Counted from the stretch's first letter, positions 27,434 to 35,972 are shown. The stretch is DNA of 64,000 bases from an uncultured Eggerthellaceae bacterium (GCA_934617065.1 CAKTTY010000002.1:124001-188000), one strand, 5' to 3'. The notes: generated by a model not told the origin, from the letters alone. A program made the numbers and translations.

Positions 27434-28768
27434 ATGTCAAGTACGGCAGCAGCAGCATCGGCAATGGCGCCTGTGGGCGTCGGGTCGAAGGGGAAGAACT
27501 CAACGGCTGAAATTGTGGCAGCTTCGATGGTGGGAACTGCCATCGAGTTCTACGACAACTATTGCTACAGCATCGCAGCGGCGAGCTATTTTGGACTGAT
27601 CTTCTTTACCGATGTCGCGAAGTCCGATCCGGTGCTGGCGACGCTGCTTTCGTTTGTGACCTTCGCTGTTTCGTTTTTGGCTCGTCCATTTGGCTCGTTG
27701 ATATTCGGTCATTTTGGCGACAAGCTTGGCCGCAAGAAGACGTTGGTGGTTGCCCTGATGCTCATGGGTATCGCAACGTTTGTGGTGGGTCTGCTTCCTG
27801 GGTATGAGGTTCTTGGCCCGACTTCCGTTGTCCTTTTGTGCGTATGCCGCGCCTGTCAGGGCTTGGGTCTTGGCGGCGAATGGTCTGGTGCTGCCTTGGT
27901 AGCAACCGAAAATGCTCCGAAGGGAAAGCGAGCTCTGTATGGCGCATTCCCCAACATGGGTGCTCCGATTGGCTTCTTCTGCGCATATGGCGTAAACCTG
28001 CTGCTCGATTCTTCCTTGCCTGCCGATGCGATGGTTGCGTGGGGTTGGCGCATCCCGTTCCTGCTTTCCGCATTGTTGGTAGTAGTTGGACTGGTTGTGC
28101 GTTTGCGCATGACGGAAACACCGATATTCCAGAAGGCCCAGCGCGAAAACCGCACGGTGAAGATGCCGCTTGCTATGCTGCTTCGCCACAATTGGAGACA
28201 GGTCGTGCTCGGTACCTGCGCAGTTAGCATCACCTATACGCTGTTCTATGTGCTGGGAACCTGGTCGCTTTCCTACGGGGTGTCAACCCTGGGCTTTACC
28301 CAGCAGCAGTATCTGGGAATGCAGATGGTATCGGTGTTCTTCTTTGCGGGCTTTATCGTTGTTGGTTGCTTGAGCGCTGATCGTTTTGGCAGGAAGCCCG
28401 TTGTTGCTCTTGCCACGGTGGCTACTTTGGTGTTTGCGCTCTTTGCTCCCATGTTGCTTTCAGTTCACAGCGCCTTGAACGTGATGCTCTTCCTCTGCAT
28501 CGGTTTTATGTGCATGGGTGCCGTTTTCGGTCCAACTGGTTCGTATCTTCCCGAGTTGTTCCCGGCTCGTGTTCGCTATTGTGGTTCTGGACTCTCCTAT
28601 AACTTGGCGGCAATTGTTGGCGGTGCCTTTGCTCCCACCATCGCTTCAGCGCTTGTTATGAATTTCGGCATCATGTCACTAGGTTGGTACTTGGGAGGCA
28701 TGGCGGTTGTTTCCCTTGTCGCCCTGTTCTTCTTCCGCGAAAGCAAGGATGTTAACTACGAGGAATAA
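27434..28768 (+). CDS. MFS transporter, metabolite:H+ symporter (MHS) family
   Basis: A 444-residue, 12-segment MFS protein of the MHS branch (ProP, ShiA, KgtP relatives). GTAIEFYDNYCYSIAAA in the first helix, the loop motif FGDKLGRKKTLV, RACQGLGLGGEWSGAAL in helix 4-5, and RPFGSLIFGHF are family signatures. It should import a small organic acid or osmolyte with protons; the exact substrate cannot be assigned. ATG 27434 follows GAAGGAAACGTA. The upstream leader with its terminator suggests ligand- or factor-controlled read-through. A terminator follows the gene. Confidence 0.9.
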   Translation: MSSTAAAASAMAPVGVGSKGKNSTAEIVAASMVGTAIEFYDNYCYSIAAASYFGLIFFTDVAKSDPVLATLLSFVTFAVSFLARPFGSLIFGHFGDKLGRKKTLVVALMLMGIATFVVGLLPGYEVLGPTSVVLLCVCRACQGLGLGGEWSGAALVATENAPKGKRALYGAFPNMGAPIGFFCAYGVNLLLDSSLPADAMVAWGWRIPFLLSALLVVVGLVVRLRMTETPIFQKAQRENRTVKMPLAMLLRHNWRQVVLGTCAVSITYTLFYVLGTWSLSYGVSTLGFTQQQYLGMQMVSVFFFAGFIVVGCLSADRFGRKPVVALATVATLVFALFAPMLLSVHSALNVMLFLCIGFMCMGAVFGPTGSYLPELFPARVRYCGSGLSYNLAAIVGGAFAPTIASALVMNFGIMSLGWYLGGMAVVSLVALFFFRESKDVNYEE

Positions 28769-28797
28769 CGGTAGCCATCGGTCTGAGTAGAAGATGA

Positions 28798-28839
28798 GGA
28801 TGCCTCTCGATGCAAAGTTGCGTCGAGGGGCATCCTTTT
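28798..28839 (+). terminator. Intrinsic terminator of the MHS transporter
   Basis: Seventeen-bp stem beginning GGATGCCTCTCGATGCA with one or two wobble pairs, a 4-base loop and four T residues, 30 bases after the transporter stop. Confidence 0.9.
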
Positions 28840-28923
28840 ACTTGATGGGGCAGAGTTGCTTACGGGGATGCTATTATGGTGTACATAAAAGTTCCCAGTG
28901 GTGGTTCGGGTGAAAGGGTAGTC

Positions 28924-29904
28924 ATGGCAACTACGGCTCAGAAACTCAAGCTTATGTATTTGGCAAAGCTCTTAGAGAATGAAACCGATGACGATCATGG
29001 CCTTACTGGTCCGCAGATCATTCAACGCTTGGCTGAGTTAGGCATTGCGGTTGAGAGGAAGACGCTCTATCGCGACTTGGATTGTCTGCGCGAATTCGGC
29101 TACAACATTGTGAAGTACCAGCGCTCGCCCATCGAATATGGTCTTGCCTCGCGCGAGTTTCAGGAAAGCGAACTGCTGTTGTTGGCCGATGCGGTGCAGT
29201 CTTCCCGTTTCCTTACCGAACGTAAATCGAATGCATTGGTGAAGGCCATCGGTAAGCTGGGTAGCAAATATTTGGCAGACGATCTAAGAAGGAACCTCCA
29301 TGTTGAGGGGCGTATCAGGTCGCAGAATGAATCGGTGTTCTACAACATTGACGCTATTCAACGAGCTATTTCCGCTAAGAAAAAAGTGCGCTTCCGCTAT
29401 TTCAAATATGACAATCGGAAAAAGAGGGTTCTACAGCACGACGGGCGTTTCTATGAGGAAACGCCGTTGCACTTGGTGTATATGGACGACTGTTATTACC
29501 TGGTTACCTGGAGCGATAAGCACCAGAGCACCACTAACTATCGTGTGGACAGAATGCTGAACATCGATGTATCCGAAGAAGACGCAACGAGTAATGAGCA
29601 AACGGCCGAATTTGATGCGGCAAAGTATCAGAAGAGGGTATTCGGCATGTACAGCGGCGAGGCAGTTGCGGTTACCCTGCTTGTGAAGCCGGAGGCAATC
29701 AGTACGGTAATCGACCGCTTCGGCGAAGCGGTCGATGCTGAAGCGGTCGAGGATGGTTCGATGCGTGTGCGCGCCAAGGTTATGCAGGCGCCTACGTTCT
29801 ACGGCTGGTTGGCAACCCTGGGAACCAACGTGATAATCGAGCAGCCGCAATTCTTGAAAGAGGAGTATCGAATGTACCTCCAAGGGATTATTGAACAGTA
29901 CTGA
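28924..29904 (+). CDS. WYL-domain transcriptional regulator
   Basis: A 326-residue regulator with an N-terminal winged helix-turn-helix (about residues 5-60; the recognition region reads VERKTLYRDLDCLREFGYNI) and a WYL effector domain in the middle (VRFRYFKYD, EETPLHLVYMDDCYYLVTW, YRVDRM) followed by a WCX-like C-terminal extension (AVTLLVKPEA...). Such proteins sense nucleotides or nucleic-acid ligands in several defence and stress systems. ATG 28924 follows GAAAGGGTAGTC. It is convergent with the HIRAN gene pair, only 16 bases apart, with no obvious terminator between. Confidence 0.9.
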   Translation: MATTAQKLKLMYLAKLLENETDDDHGLTGPQIIQRLAELGIAVERKTLYRDLDCLREFGYNIVKYQRSPIEYGLASREFQESELLLLADAVQSSRFLTERKSNALVKAIGKLGSKYLADDLRRNLHVEGRIRSQNESVFYNIDAIQRAISAKKKVRFRYFKYDNRKKRVLQHDGRFYEETPLHLVYMDDCYYLVTWSDKHQSTTNYRVDRMLNIDVSEEDATSNEQTAEFDAAKYQKRVFGMYSGEAVAVTLLVKPEAISTVIDRFGEAVDAEAVEDGSMRVRAKVMQAPTFYGWLATLGTNVIIEQPQFLKEEYRMYLQGIIEQY

Positions 29905-29920
29905 GCGCGTGCGGTGTTCA

Positions 29921-30181
29921 TCACATATCCTCCCATTTCCAAGAATCAATAAACTCGTTAACACGAAGTGACATATGGGAAGTGAGTCCCGTCATGCACC
30001 TAAGAGCGTTTACATAGGCAACCTTAAGGGGAAGGTCGCGCTCGGTTCTGAAGTCTTCGGGTTCTCTAATTTCGTGTTCCAGTTCGTCGATAAGGTAGTT
30101 CAGGTCGTCCCTGATGCTGACGAGCTCATCGAATTCTCGGTCATCGAGCGTTTTGAGGAACTTAGTTGGTGATTCGAACAT
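29921..30181 (-). CDS. Small acidic helical protein downstream of the HIRAN gene
   Basis: An 86-residue soluble, acidic, mostly helical protein of unknown function (starts MFESPTKFLKTLDDREF, ends FIDSWKWEDM). ATG 30181 has AAGGTAGG six bases upstream, located at the end of the HIRAN gene, and the two genes are separated by five bases, so they are translationally linked. The open frame runs further upstream through the HIRAN gene in another frame, but that part is a shadow. No domain was recognised. Confidence 0.8.
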   Translation of the reverse strand: MFESPTKFLKTLDDREFDELVSIRDDLNYLIDELEHEIREPEDFRTERDLPLKVAYVNALRCMTGLTSHMSLRVNEFIDSWKWEDM

Positions 30182-30186
30182 GATGC

Positions 30187-30519
30187 CTACCTTGGTCGAA
30201 TATCGGTTACGTACATGCCAACACGAACCTGCTTCCAAGGAGCAGCTTCTTTGTCGACTTGAAGAATGCGGCATTCGAGGATGTCCCTGTGGCCAAAGTG
30301 GAACAAGGTGGAGGCCAGGCTGTTCTGGTCGGCGGGAACATAGCCGATCATGACGCCATTGAAGTGCAAGGCAATTGATTCTGGGTCGTAGGGATTGTCC
30401 GGTTCGGGGCAAAGCTCGATGCTGTCGCCAATGCTCATCTGATTAATAACGAGTGCGCCATCGTGGTGCTGGAATCCTGCGACAAAGAATGTTGAGAGAT
30501 GTCGGCTGGGCTGATACAT
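30187..30519 (-). CDS. Stand-alone HIRAN-domain protein
   Basis: A 110-residue protein that is almost entirely a HIRAN domain: FFVAGFQHHDGA, then the signature LCPEPDNPYDPESIALHFNG, and MIGYVPADQNSLAS. In Rad5/HLTF-type proteins HIRAN binds 3' ends of single-stranded DNA; stand-alone bacterial HIRAN proteins have been proposed to act in DNA damage or mobile element contexts but are poorly characterised. The ATG follows AGGAGGAAGCC, a near-perfect ribosome site. It is cotranscribed with the small acidic protein. Confidence 0.88.
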   Translation of the reverse strand: MYQPSRHLSTFFVAGFQHHDGALVINQMSIGDSIELCPEPDNPYDPESIALHFNGVMIGYVPADQNSLASTLFHFGHRDILECRILQVDKEAAPWKQVRVGMYVTDIRPR

Positions 30520-30557
30520 GGCTTCCTCCTTAAAACGGCTGGGATGGCAAGAGGCGA

Positions 30558-30584
30558 GGGGCTGGTAAGGTGCCAGCCCCTTTT
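30558..30584 (+). terminator. Orphan plus-strand terminator-like hairpin
   Basis: Perfect 8-bp stem GGGGCTGG / CCAGCCCC with a 7-base loop and four T residues on the plus strand. There is no plus-strand gene ending here, since the genes to the left run on the minus strand. It could end an antisense or small RNA, or be fortuitous. Confidence 0.5.
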
Positions 30585-30760
30585 GTCGACCACAGCAAGC
30601 AAATTCGAAAGGATGAAAGAGAACGTAATGAAAGGAGCTTGCTTTGCTTGTATGTGGCGGCCTCGGTAGGAATGGCCTCTTGATGGTTTGAATAATACGC
30701 AGATCGCAGCTTGTGTGTGGGTACCGCAGTGGACATCAAGTAAAAATTTGGGAAAAGAAA

Positions 30761-30786
30761 GAAAAAGGCTCGCGTTGGCGAGCCTT
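30761..30786 (-). terminator. Terminator-like hairpin downstream of the zinc-ribbon protein gene
   Basis: Nine-bp stem AAGGCTCGC / GCGAGCCTT with a 4-base loop; on the minus strand it continues TTTTTCTTTCTTTTCCC. It probably ends the transcript of the zinc-ribbon membrane protein (stop at 30937). The space between 30585 and 30760 shows no supported gene. Confidence 0.75.
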
Positions 30787-30833
30787 CGATGGTTGCAAGT
30801 ATGAATGGTTCCGCTTAGCGCATTGTGCGTGAG

Positions 30834-30920
30834 CTGGCGTGTTTGCGCAGATGGGAACAGGAATGCGGATCAAACGGATAGGCGGGGCCCACTGGCGTGT
30901 TTGCGCAGATGGGAATAGGA
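30834..30920. repeat. Two 29-bp direct repeats in a 3' untranslated region
   Basis: CTGGCGTGTTTGCGCAGATG and following nine bases occur at 30834-30862 and 30892-30920 with one mismatch, 58 bases apart start to start. They lie just after the stop of the zinc-ribbon protein (minus strand). Two copies only, so not a CRISPR array. Confidence 0.8.
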
Positions 30921-30936
30921 GTCGGCTCCGCTGCTT

Positions 30937-31416
30937 CTATTGTCCGATCTTCGATCCGCAAGCGATGCAGAAAGCGTTTTCGGGGTCTTGTCTTGTTCCG
31001 CACTTAGGGCAGTACTGAACGGACGGATCAATAGCAGGTTGCTCCTTTGCTGCGGGTGCTGCGGTTTCTGGGTTCTTCTTCGGGACTTCTTGCGGCGCTG
31101 GAGCTTTCGGGGCTTCCTGTGGTGCCGAAGCGGCTTTGGCTGAAGCGGTGGCAGCGGCTTTGGCTTTCGGTGCTGAAGAGGCTGAAGGGGCTGCGCTGTC
31201 TGCGTTTGAGCCCTCGGCGGAAGATTGCGCTGCTTTCTGCTCCTTGTTGTACGCAATCCTTTCGAAGATGAGGCCCAAGATAGCAGGGAAAAAGAACCCG
31301 ATGGTTTCGAACAGCGCCGGTCCGCTGCTGAAGTCGATGAACTCTTGCCCTGTGATGAGGGCGCAAATAATTGCGAGTGCCTGGATAACGTAGAGGACGA
31401 TGGCTGCTGTTTTCAA
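30937..31416 (-). CDS. Membrane protein with C-terminal zinc ribbon
   Basis: A 159-residue protein: two hydrophobic segments (about 5-22 and 33-52), an Ala/Pro/Lys-rich linker (about 60-130), and a C-terminal double-CxxC zinc ribbon (CPKCGTRQDPENAFCIACGSKI). The arrangement resembles many Coriobacteria small membrane proteins with a cytosolic zinc ribbon; no function is known. The start is TTG at 31416, chosen because AAGGAGCAACC lies just upstream and the first residues KTAAIVLYV begin the membrane segment. Confidence 0.78.
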   Translation of the reverse strand: MKTAAIVLYVIQALAIICALITGQEFIDFSSGPALFETIGFFFPAILGLIFERIAYNKEQKAAQSSAEGSNADSAAPSASSAPKAKAAATASAKAASAPQEAPKAPAPQEVPKKNPETAAPAAKEQPAIDPSVQYCPKCGTRQDPENAFCIACGSKIGQ

Positions 31417-31451
31417 GGTTGCTCCTTCTGGTTGTGTATGCGTTGCGGGAA

Positions 31452-32207
31452 CTATTGTTTTGCCAGGTCTTTTGCGACTTCGGCGCCGATAGCCAAGCCC
31501 ATCGCCGCAGGAACGAAGGCGTTGCTGCCAGGAACGCTGCGTCGGTCAAGGCAGGTACGCTCGCTGTTGGGCGGGCACACGCACCCTGCGGCACAGCCGG
31601 TCCTGCCGTCTCCTTCGGGCTTTACGGTAGGTTCTGGCGAATAAGCAACCTTCAAATTATGGATGCCGCGTTTGCGTAGCTCTTTACGGATAATGCGTGC
31701 TAGGCGGCAAATTGAAGTTTCTGAGATATCGGCGATGCGAATGGCTGTGGGATCAAGTTTGTTGCCAGCACCCATAGCGGAGATAATGGGCGTTCCTGCC
31801 GCCTTTGCCTGGGCGACCAGATGAAGCTTTGCCGTTACCGTGTCGACGCAATCGACGATATAGTCGTATTTCGAAAGGTCGAATTCGCTTGCCGAATCGG
31901 GTAGGTAGAAGCATTTGTGCTTGGTAATTTTGCAGCTGGGGTTTATGTCGAGCAGGCGCTCTTCCATGGCATCGACTTTATCCATGCCGACGGTTTTCCA
32001 GGTTGCAATTATCTGGCGGTTTATATTTGTCAGGCATACCTTGTCGTCGTCAACGATGTCGATGGCGCCCAACCCACTGCGCACGAGCGATTCGCAAACA
32101 TAGCCACCTACGCCACCGCAGCCGAACACGATAACGTGGGCCTTCTGCAGCGATTCGACGCCGTTGCTGCCAAGTGTCAAACGAGTGCGTGAAAACTGAT
32201 CGAGCAC
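31452..32207 (-). CDS. tcdA: tRNA threonylcarbamoyladenosine dehydratase (TcdA/CsdL, ThiF family)
   Basis: A 251-residue E1-like adenylating enzyme that cyclises t6A37 of tRNA to ct6A using ATP. The N-terminal nucleotide-binding motif VIVFGCGGVGGYVCESLVRSG, DDDKVCLTNINRQ and VDCVDTVTAKLHLV match TcdA. Cysteines cluster near GRTGCAAGCVCPPNSERTC. It starts at GTG 32207 after GGGAAGGTATACC. It is just downstream of the hydrogenase terminator and upstream of the zinc-ribbon membrane gene on the same strand. Confidence 0.93.
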   Translation of the reverse strand: MLDQFSRTRLTLGSNGVESLQKAHVIVFGCGGVGGYVCESLVRSGLGAIDIVDDDKVCLTNINRQIIATWKTVGMDKVDAMEERLLDINPSCKITKHKCFYLPDSASEFDLSKYDYIVDCVDTVTAKLHLVAQAKAAGTPIISAMGAGNKLDPTAIRIADISETSICRLARIIRKELRKRGIHNLKVAYSPEPTVKPEGDGRTGCAAGCVCPPNSERTCLDRRSVPGSNAFVPAAMGLAIGAEVAKDLAKQ

Positions 32208-32260
32208 GGTATACCTTCCCTAAATTTCGACAAACCACTGGTAAACGTTGCCATTGTAGA

Positions 32261-32292
32261 ACAAAAGAGCCTGCTCGAACGAGCAGGCTCTT
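32261..32292 (-). terminator. Intrinsic terminator of the hydrogenase operon
   Basis: Perfect 13-bp stem AAGAGCCTGCTCG / CGAGCAGGCTCTT with a 2-base centre (a tetraloop in practice), running into TTTTGTTC on the minus strand, 23 bases after the hydA stop. Confidence 0.9.
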
Positions 32293-32315
32293 CATGTGCG
32301 CTATGCAGGCGATGC

Positions 32316-34049
32316 TTATTGTTGACGTGCCGCAGGCATTCCCCAGGCAAAGTGGTCGGAATGCATCAGCTGCTCTGCCTTTTCGGAGTTCGGTTCGCCG
32401 AAGTACTTTTCGTAGCATTCAACGACCGAGGGATTCTCGTGGCTGAAGCGCAGCTTCGAATTGGTGTCGATGTCGCGCAGGATGAGCTCACGTTCAGCTG
32501 CGCATTCGCGGCCTTCATGGATGGGTTGGCCGCCGCCGCCAACACAGCCACCAGGGCAAGCCATAACCTCGACGAAGTCGTAATCAACCTCGCCGTTTTC
32601 GATGGCGTTGCACAGGTTGTCAGCATTCTGAAGACCGCTGACGATGGCAACGGTAAGCTCTTTGCTTGCCAGGTTGTAGGTTACCTCGCGCCAGCCTTCG
32701 TAGCCGCGTACGGCGCTGAAAGCGTCGGGATCAGGGTTTTCGCCGGTGACCAGGAAGTGGGCGCTGCGAAGAGCCGCCTCCATTACGCCGCCGGTGGCGC
32801 CGAAGATGTGGCCTGCACCAGTGGCTTCGCCCAAGGGCATGTCGAACTCTTCTTCAAGCAAGTTCTTTACGTTGATGAACTGGGCATTCAGCATGCGTCC
32901 GAGTTCGCGCGTGGTAAGCACTACGTCAACATCGGGGCCGGTTCCGGTGGTGTCCATGTCTTCGTAAGCGCATTCTGCCTTCTTGGCAACGCACGGCATG
33001 ATGGACACCACGGCAATCTTCGCAGGGTCGACGCCCAGGATTTCCGCGTAGTAATTCTTCGCAATGGCGCCGAAGATCTGCTGCGGCGATTTCGTGGTGG
33101 AAAGATGCTTCACCAGACCGGGATGCTTTGCCTTTAGGAAGCGCACCCAACCGGGGCAACACGAGGTGAACATGGGCTGACCGGGCTCTTCTTTCAGATG
33201 ATGGAGAAGCTCGGTGCCTTCTTCCATGATGGTCATGTCCGCCGCGAAGTCGGTATCAAAGACATAATCGAAGCCCAGCTTGCGCACGGCGGCAACCATG
33301 CGGCCCATCGTGGCTTCTTCCTTCGAAAGGGATACGGATTCACCCCAGGCCGCTCGGATGGAGGGCGCAATCTGAACGATGGCGATGCGCTCAGGGTCGG
33401 CGATGATGTCGAATACCTTCTGGGTGTCATCGCGCTCGGAAAGAGCACCGCAGGGGCAGTGCGTGATGCACTGGCCACACAGCGAGCAGGCTGCTTCGGA
33501 TATGTTGCGGCAACCCGCAGCACCCACATGGGCATTCGAACCCGTGCGTGTGAGATCCCATACGTTCAGGTTCTGAACCTTGCTGCATTCACTTACGCAG
33601 CGCATGCAGCTGATGCATTTGGAGGCATCGCGAACGAGCGGGAAATCGGCGGGGTTCTTCTGCTGGTCGTATTCGACGGGATAGGGGATGTTGGTGATGT
33701 TCAGTGCGGCTGCGTTGCGCTGAATCATACAGTTACCGTTGCGCGTGCATGTGGTGCATTCGCTCTTATGGCGCGAAAGAATAAGCGCCATCGTTTCGCG
33801 GCGGGAGGCAACAACACGGGGGCTCATGGTGTTTACCACCATGCCTTCGGCAACTTCGTTGTTGCACGAGGAAACGAGCTTGTCCGTGCCTTCAACCTCC
33901 ACAACACAGATGCGGCAGGCGCCGATTTCGTTAATGTCTTTCAGGTAGCACAGCGTGGGGATCATGGAGCCTGCCTGATAGGCGGCATTCAGGATGGTGG
34001 TGTGCTCGGGAACGGAGACTTCCTTCCCGTCGATGGTCAACGTTACCAT
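32316..34049 (-). CDS. hydA: [FeFe] hydrogenase catalytic subunit, group A
   Basis: A 577-residue monomer-type catalytic subunit for reversible H2 formation. In order: a plant-type [2Fe-2S] domain (Cys34, 45, 48, 62), a His-ligated [4Fe-4S] (His94, Cys98, 101, 107), two ferredoxin [4Fe-4S] clusters (CISCMRCVSEC near 145; CSLCGQCITHC near 188), and the H-cluster motifs TSCCPGW (297/298), MPCVAKKAE (353) and MACPGGCVGGGGQP. All ligands are intact. ATG 34049 overlaps the end of the upstream fusion gene by 7 bases, so the pair is one operon and probably one complex. Location is probably cytoplasmic: no signal peptide is seen. Confidence 0.96.
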   Translation of the reverse strand: MVTLTIDGKEVSVPEHTTILNAAYQAGSMIPTLCYLKDINEIGACRICVVEVEGTDKLVSSCNNEVAEGMVVNTMSPRVVASRRETMALILSRHKSECTTCTRNGNCMIQRNAAALNITNIPYPVEYDQQKNPADFPLVRDASKCISCMRCVSECSKVQNLNVWDLTRTGSNAHVGAAGCRNISEAACSLCGQCITHCPCGALSERDDTQKVFDIIADPERIAIVQIAPSIRAAWGESVSLSKEEATMGRMVAAVRKLGFDYVFDTDFAADMTIMEEGTELLHHLKEEPGQPMFTSCCPGWVRFLKAKHPGLVKHLSTTKSPQQIFGAIAKNYYAEILGVDPAKIAVVSIMPCVAKKAECAYEDMDTTGTGPDVDVVLTTRELGRMLNAQFINVKNLLEEEFDMPLGEATGAGHIFGATGGVMEAALRSAHFLVTGENPDPDAFSAVRGYEGWREVTYNLASKELTVAIVSGLQNADNLCNAIENGEVDYDFVEVMACPGGCVGGGGQPIHEGRECAAERELILRDIDTNSKLRFSHENPSVVECYEKYFGEPNSEKAEQLMHSDHFAWGMPAARQQ

Positions 34050-35872
34050 GCTCGGCTCCTTCCGCCCTTGAATGCACCGTAGCCGAAGTGATCGCACCCC
34101 AGGCAGCGGCCTGCTTCTTGCATCATTTCCTCTTCAGACATGCCGATTTCGCACAGCTCGAAATCGCAGCTGCGCTCAGCGCCGGGGCGCTCCTTCATGG
34201 TTACGCGGCCGCAGGGAACGCGATCGGCCAGGTTGGGAGCGGGGATGTCCACGTCGCAACGGATTTCGTGGTTGCCGCCCAGGTAGGTGTCGATTGCACG
34301 TGCTGCAACCTTGCCGCCCTCAATGGCACGAATGACGGTTGCCGGGCCCCAGCTGCAATCGCCGCCGGTGAAGAAGCCGGGCTTTTCAGGAATGCTGGAA
34401 TCGGGCTGGGCCTGGATTTCGTTCCACTTGCAGGGCAAGCCGAATTCCTCGAATGCGCCAGAGTCAATGTTCTGACCGATGGCAACAATGATGGTGGTTG
34501 CGGGAATGCGAACCTCGGGCTTGCTTGCCGCCTTGGGAGAGGGGCGGCCACCGCGTACCGTGGAAATCATCTGGGGCTGACCCCAAAGTGCCACAGCGTT
34601 GCCTTCGTCGTTAACTTCGACATGCACAGGGGCAACAAGCTCCATGAGTTCGCAGCCATCTTCGATGGCTCCGTCGATTTCTTCGGCGAGTGCTGTCATG
34701 TCGGCGCGGCGACGACGGTAGACGATCTTTACCGACTTGGCTCCCATGCGGCGCGCGCTGCGGGCGGCGTCCATGGCAACGTTGCCGCCGCCAACCACGA
34801 CAACGTCTTGGCCGGAGAGGTCGGCGATAGTGCCGTCGCCGATTTTGCGCAGCATGGCAACGGCGGGAACTACGCCCGGTGCGTCTTCGCCCTCGATGCG
34901 GAGTTTCTTGTCTGAGTGAGCGCCGATGCATACGTAAACGGCATCAAAGTCGCGCTCGAGGTCGGCGATTGCAACGTCCTTGCCAACGGAAACGCCCAGC
35001 TTAACCTCTACCCCCAAAGAGGTGATGTGCTCGATTTCAGTGTCGAGCAGGGTTTTGGGCAGGCGATAGTTGGGGATGCCGTAGCGGAGCATGCCACCGA
35101 GCTTGGCGCGCTGCTCGTATACCGTTACGGAATGACCCATGCGGGTGAGGTAATACGCTGCGGTAAGACCGCCAGGACCGCCACCGATAACGGCAACCTT
35201 CTTGCCGGTGGGTTCTGCCACTGTGGTGGGACGGTTGGGCGTTTCGTGGTCGCAGGCATAGCGCTTCAGGCCGCGGATGTTGACAGCGGAATCAACGAAG
35301 CTGCGACGACAGGTGTTTTCGCAGGGATGCTCGCAGACATAGGCGCAGGCGCTTGGGAAGGGGTTGTCTTTGCAAATGAGTTCAATGGCATCGTCGAAGC
35401 GGCCAGCTTTTACCAGCGCGATGTAGCCAGGAACATCGACATTTGCGGGGCAGCCCTGAACGCAGGGGACAGGGTGGTCGGACGTGCACAGGCAGCGGCC
35501 TTCTGCGTGGAGCTCGTAGTCTTCGCGGAAGGCGCGTACTCCAGTAAGGGCCATTTCGGCAGCTTGGGTACCGATTGCGCAATCTGCCGAAATGCGCACG
35601 TTTTCAGTGAGTGCCTCGATTCGCGCAAGGTCGGCTTCGGTTGCCGTTCCTTCCAGCACGCTGTCGAGCAGCGATTCGATCTGCGCCAAGCCGATGCGGC
35701 AGGGAACGCACTTGCCGCATGTTTGCGTGCGACACAAGGCGATAAGGCCGCGCGTCACATCAACGGGACAGGTACCTTGAGGATGCGAAACAAGACGGCG
35801 AGCCATGTCTTGACATACGCCGCGCACGGTCTTCTCCGCTTCGCTCGAGGTGCGGATTTCCAATGGGCTCAT
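34043..35872 (-). CDS. NuoF C-terminal / GltD-like fusion oxidoreductase, hydrogenase partner
   Basis: A 609-residue multidomain Fe-S flavoprotein. Residues about 1-125 match the C-terminal N3 [4Fe-4S] domain of NuoF (Cys52, 55, 58 in CGKCVPCRIG and Cys98 in CAIG) but lack the FMN/NADH part. Residues about 127-210 are the GltD/DPD-type double [4Fe-4S] domain (CVQGCPANVDVPGY; CAYVCEHPCENTC). Then come an FAD Rossmann fold (KVAVIGGGPGGLTAAYYL), an NAD(P) site (VVVVGGGNVAMDAARSARRMG) and a GGDCSWGPATVIRAIEGG motif. It ends with another Cys group (EAGRCLGCDH). It likely carries electrons between NAD(P)H and the hydrogenase. ATG 35872 has GAGGAGAATTCC. The arrangement fits the 'glutamate synthase-linked' hydrogenases called group A2; that label is an inference. 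Confidence 0.9.
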   Translation of the reverse strand: MSPLEIRTSSEAEKTVRGVCQDMARRLVSHPQGTCPVDVTRGLIALCRTQTCGKCVPCRIGLAQIESLLDSVLEGTATEADLARIEALTENVRISADCAIGTQAAEMALTGVRAFREDYELHAEGRCLCTSDHPVPCVQGCPANVDVPGYIALVKAGRFDDAIELICKDNPFPSACAYVCEHPCENTCRRSFVDSAVNIRGLKRYACDHETPNRPTTVAEPTGKKVAVIGGGPGGLTAAYYLTRMGHSVTVYEQRAKLGGMLRYGIPNYRLPKTLLDTEIEHITSLGVEVKLGVSVGKDVAIADLERDFDAVYVCIGAHSDKKLRIEGEDAPGVVPAVAMLRKIGDGTIADLSGQDVVVVGGGNVAMDAARSARRMGAKSVKIVYRRRRADMTALAEEIDGAIEDGCELMELVAPVHVEVNDEGNAVALWGQPQMISTVRGGRPSPKAASKPEVRIPATTIIVAIGQNIDSGAFEEFGLPCKWNEIQAQPDSSIPEKPGFFTGGDCSWGPATVIRAIEGGKVAARAIDTYLGGNHEIRCDVDIPAPNLADRVPCGRVTMKERPGAERSCDFELCEIGMSEEEMMQEAGRCLGCDHFGYGAFKGGRSRAW

Positions 35873-35972
35873 GGAATTCTCCTCGGTCTGTATGGTTGAG
35901 CTGGTGTTTTCCAGCCTTGTGCATACGGCTCCGCCAAAATAAATCGGCGCTTTGTCCTGTGAGCGCGCATGC

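Noticed and set aside
30716..30727. T-box-like motif TGTGGGTACCGC on the plus strand
   Set aside because: It deviates from the T-box core, has no specifier stem, no following terminator in the right orientation, and no downstream plus-strand gene.
30834..30920. CRISPR-like repeat
   Set aside because: Only two copies with a 29-base spacer, no cas genes and no third repeat.
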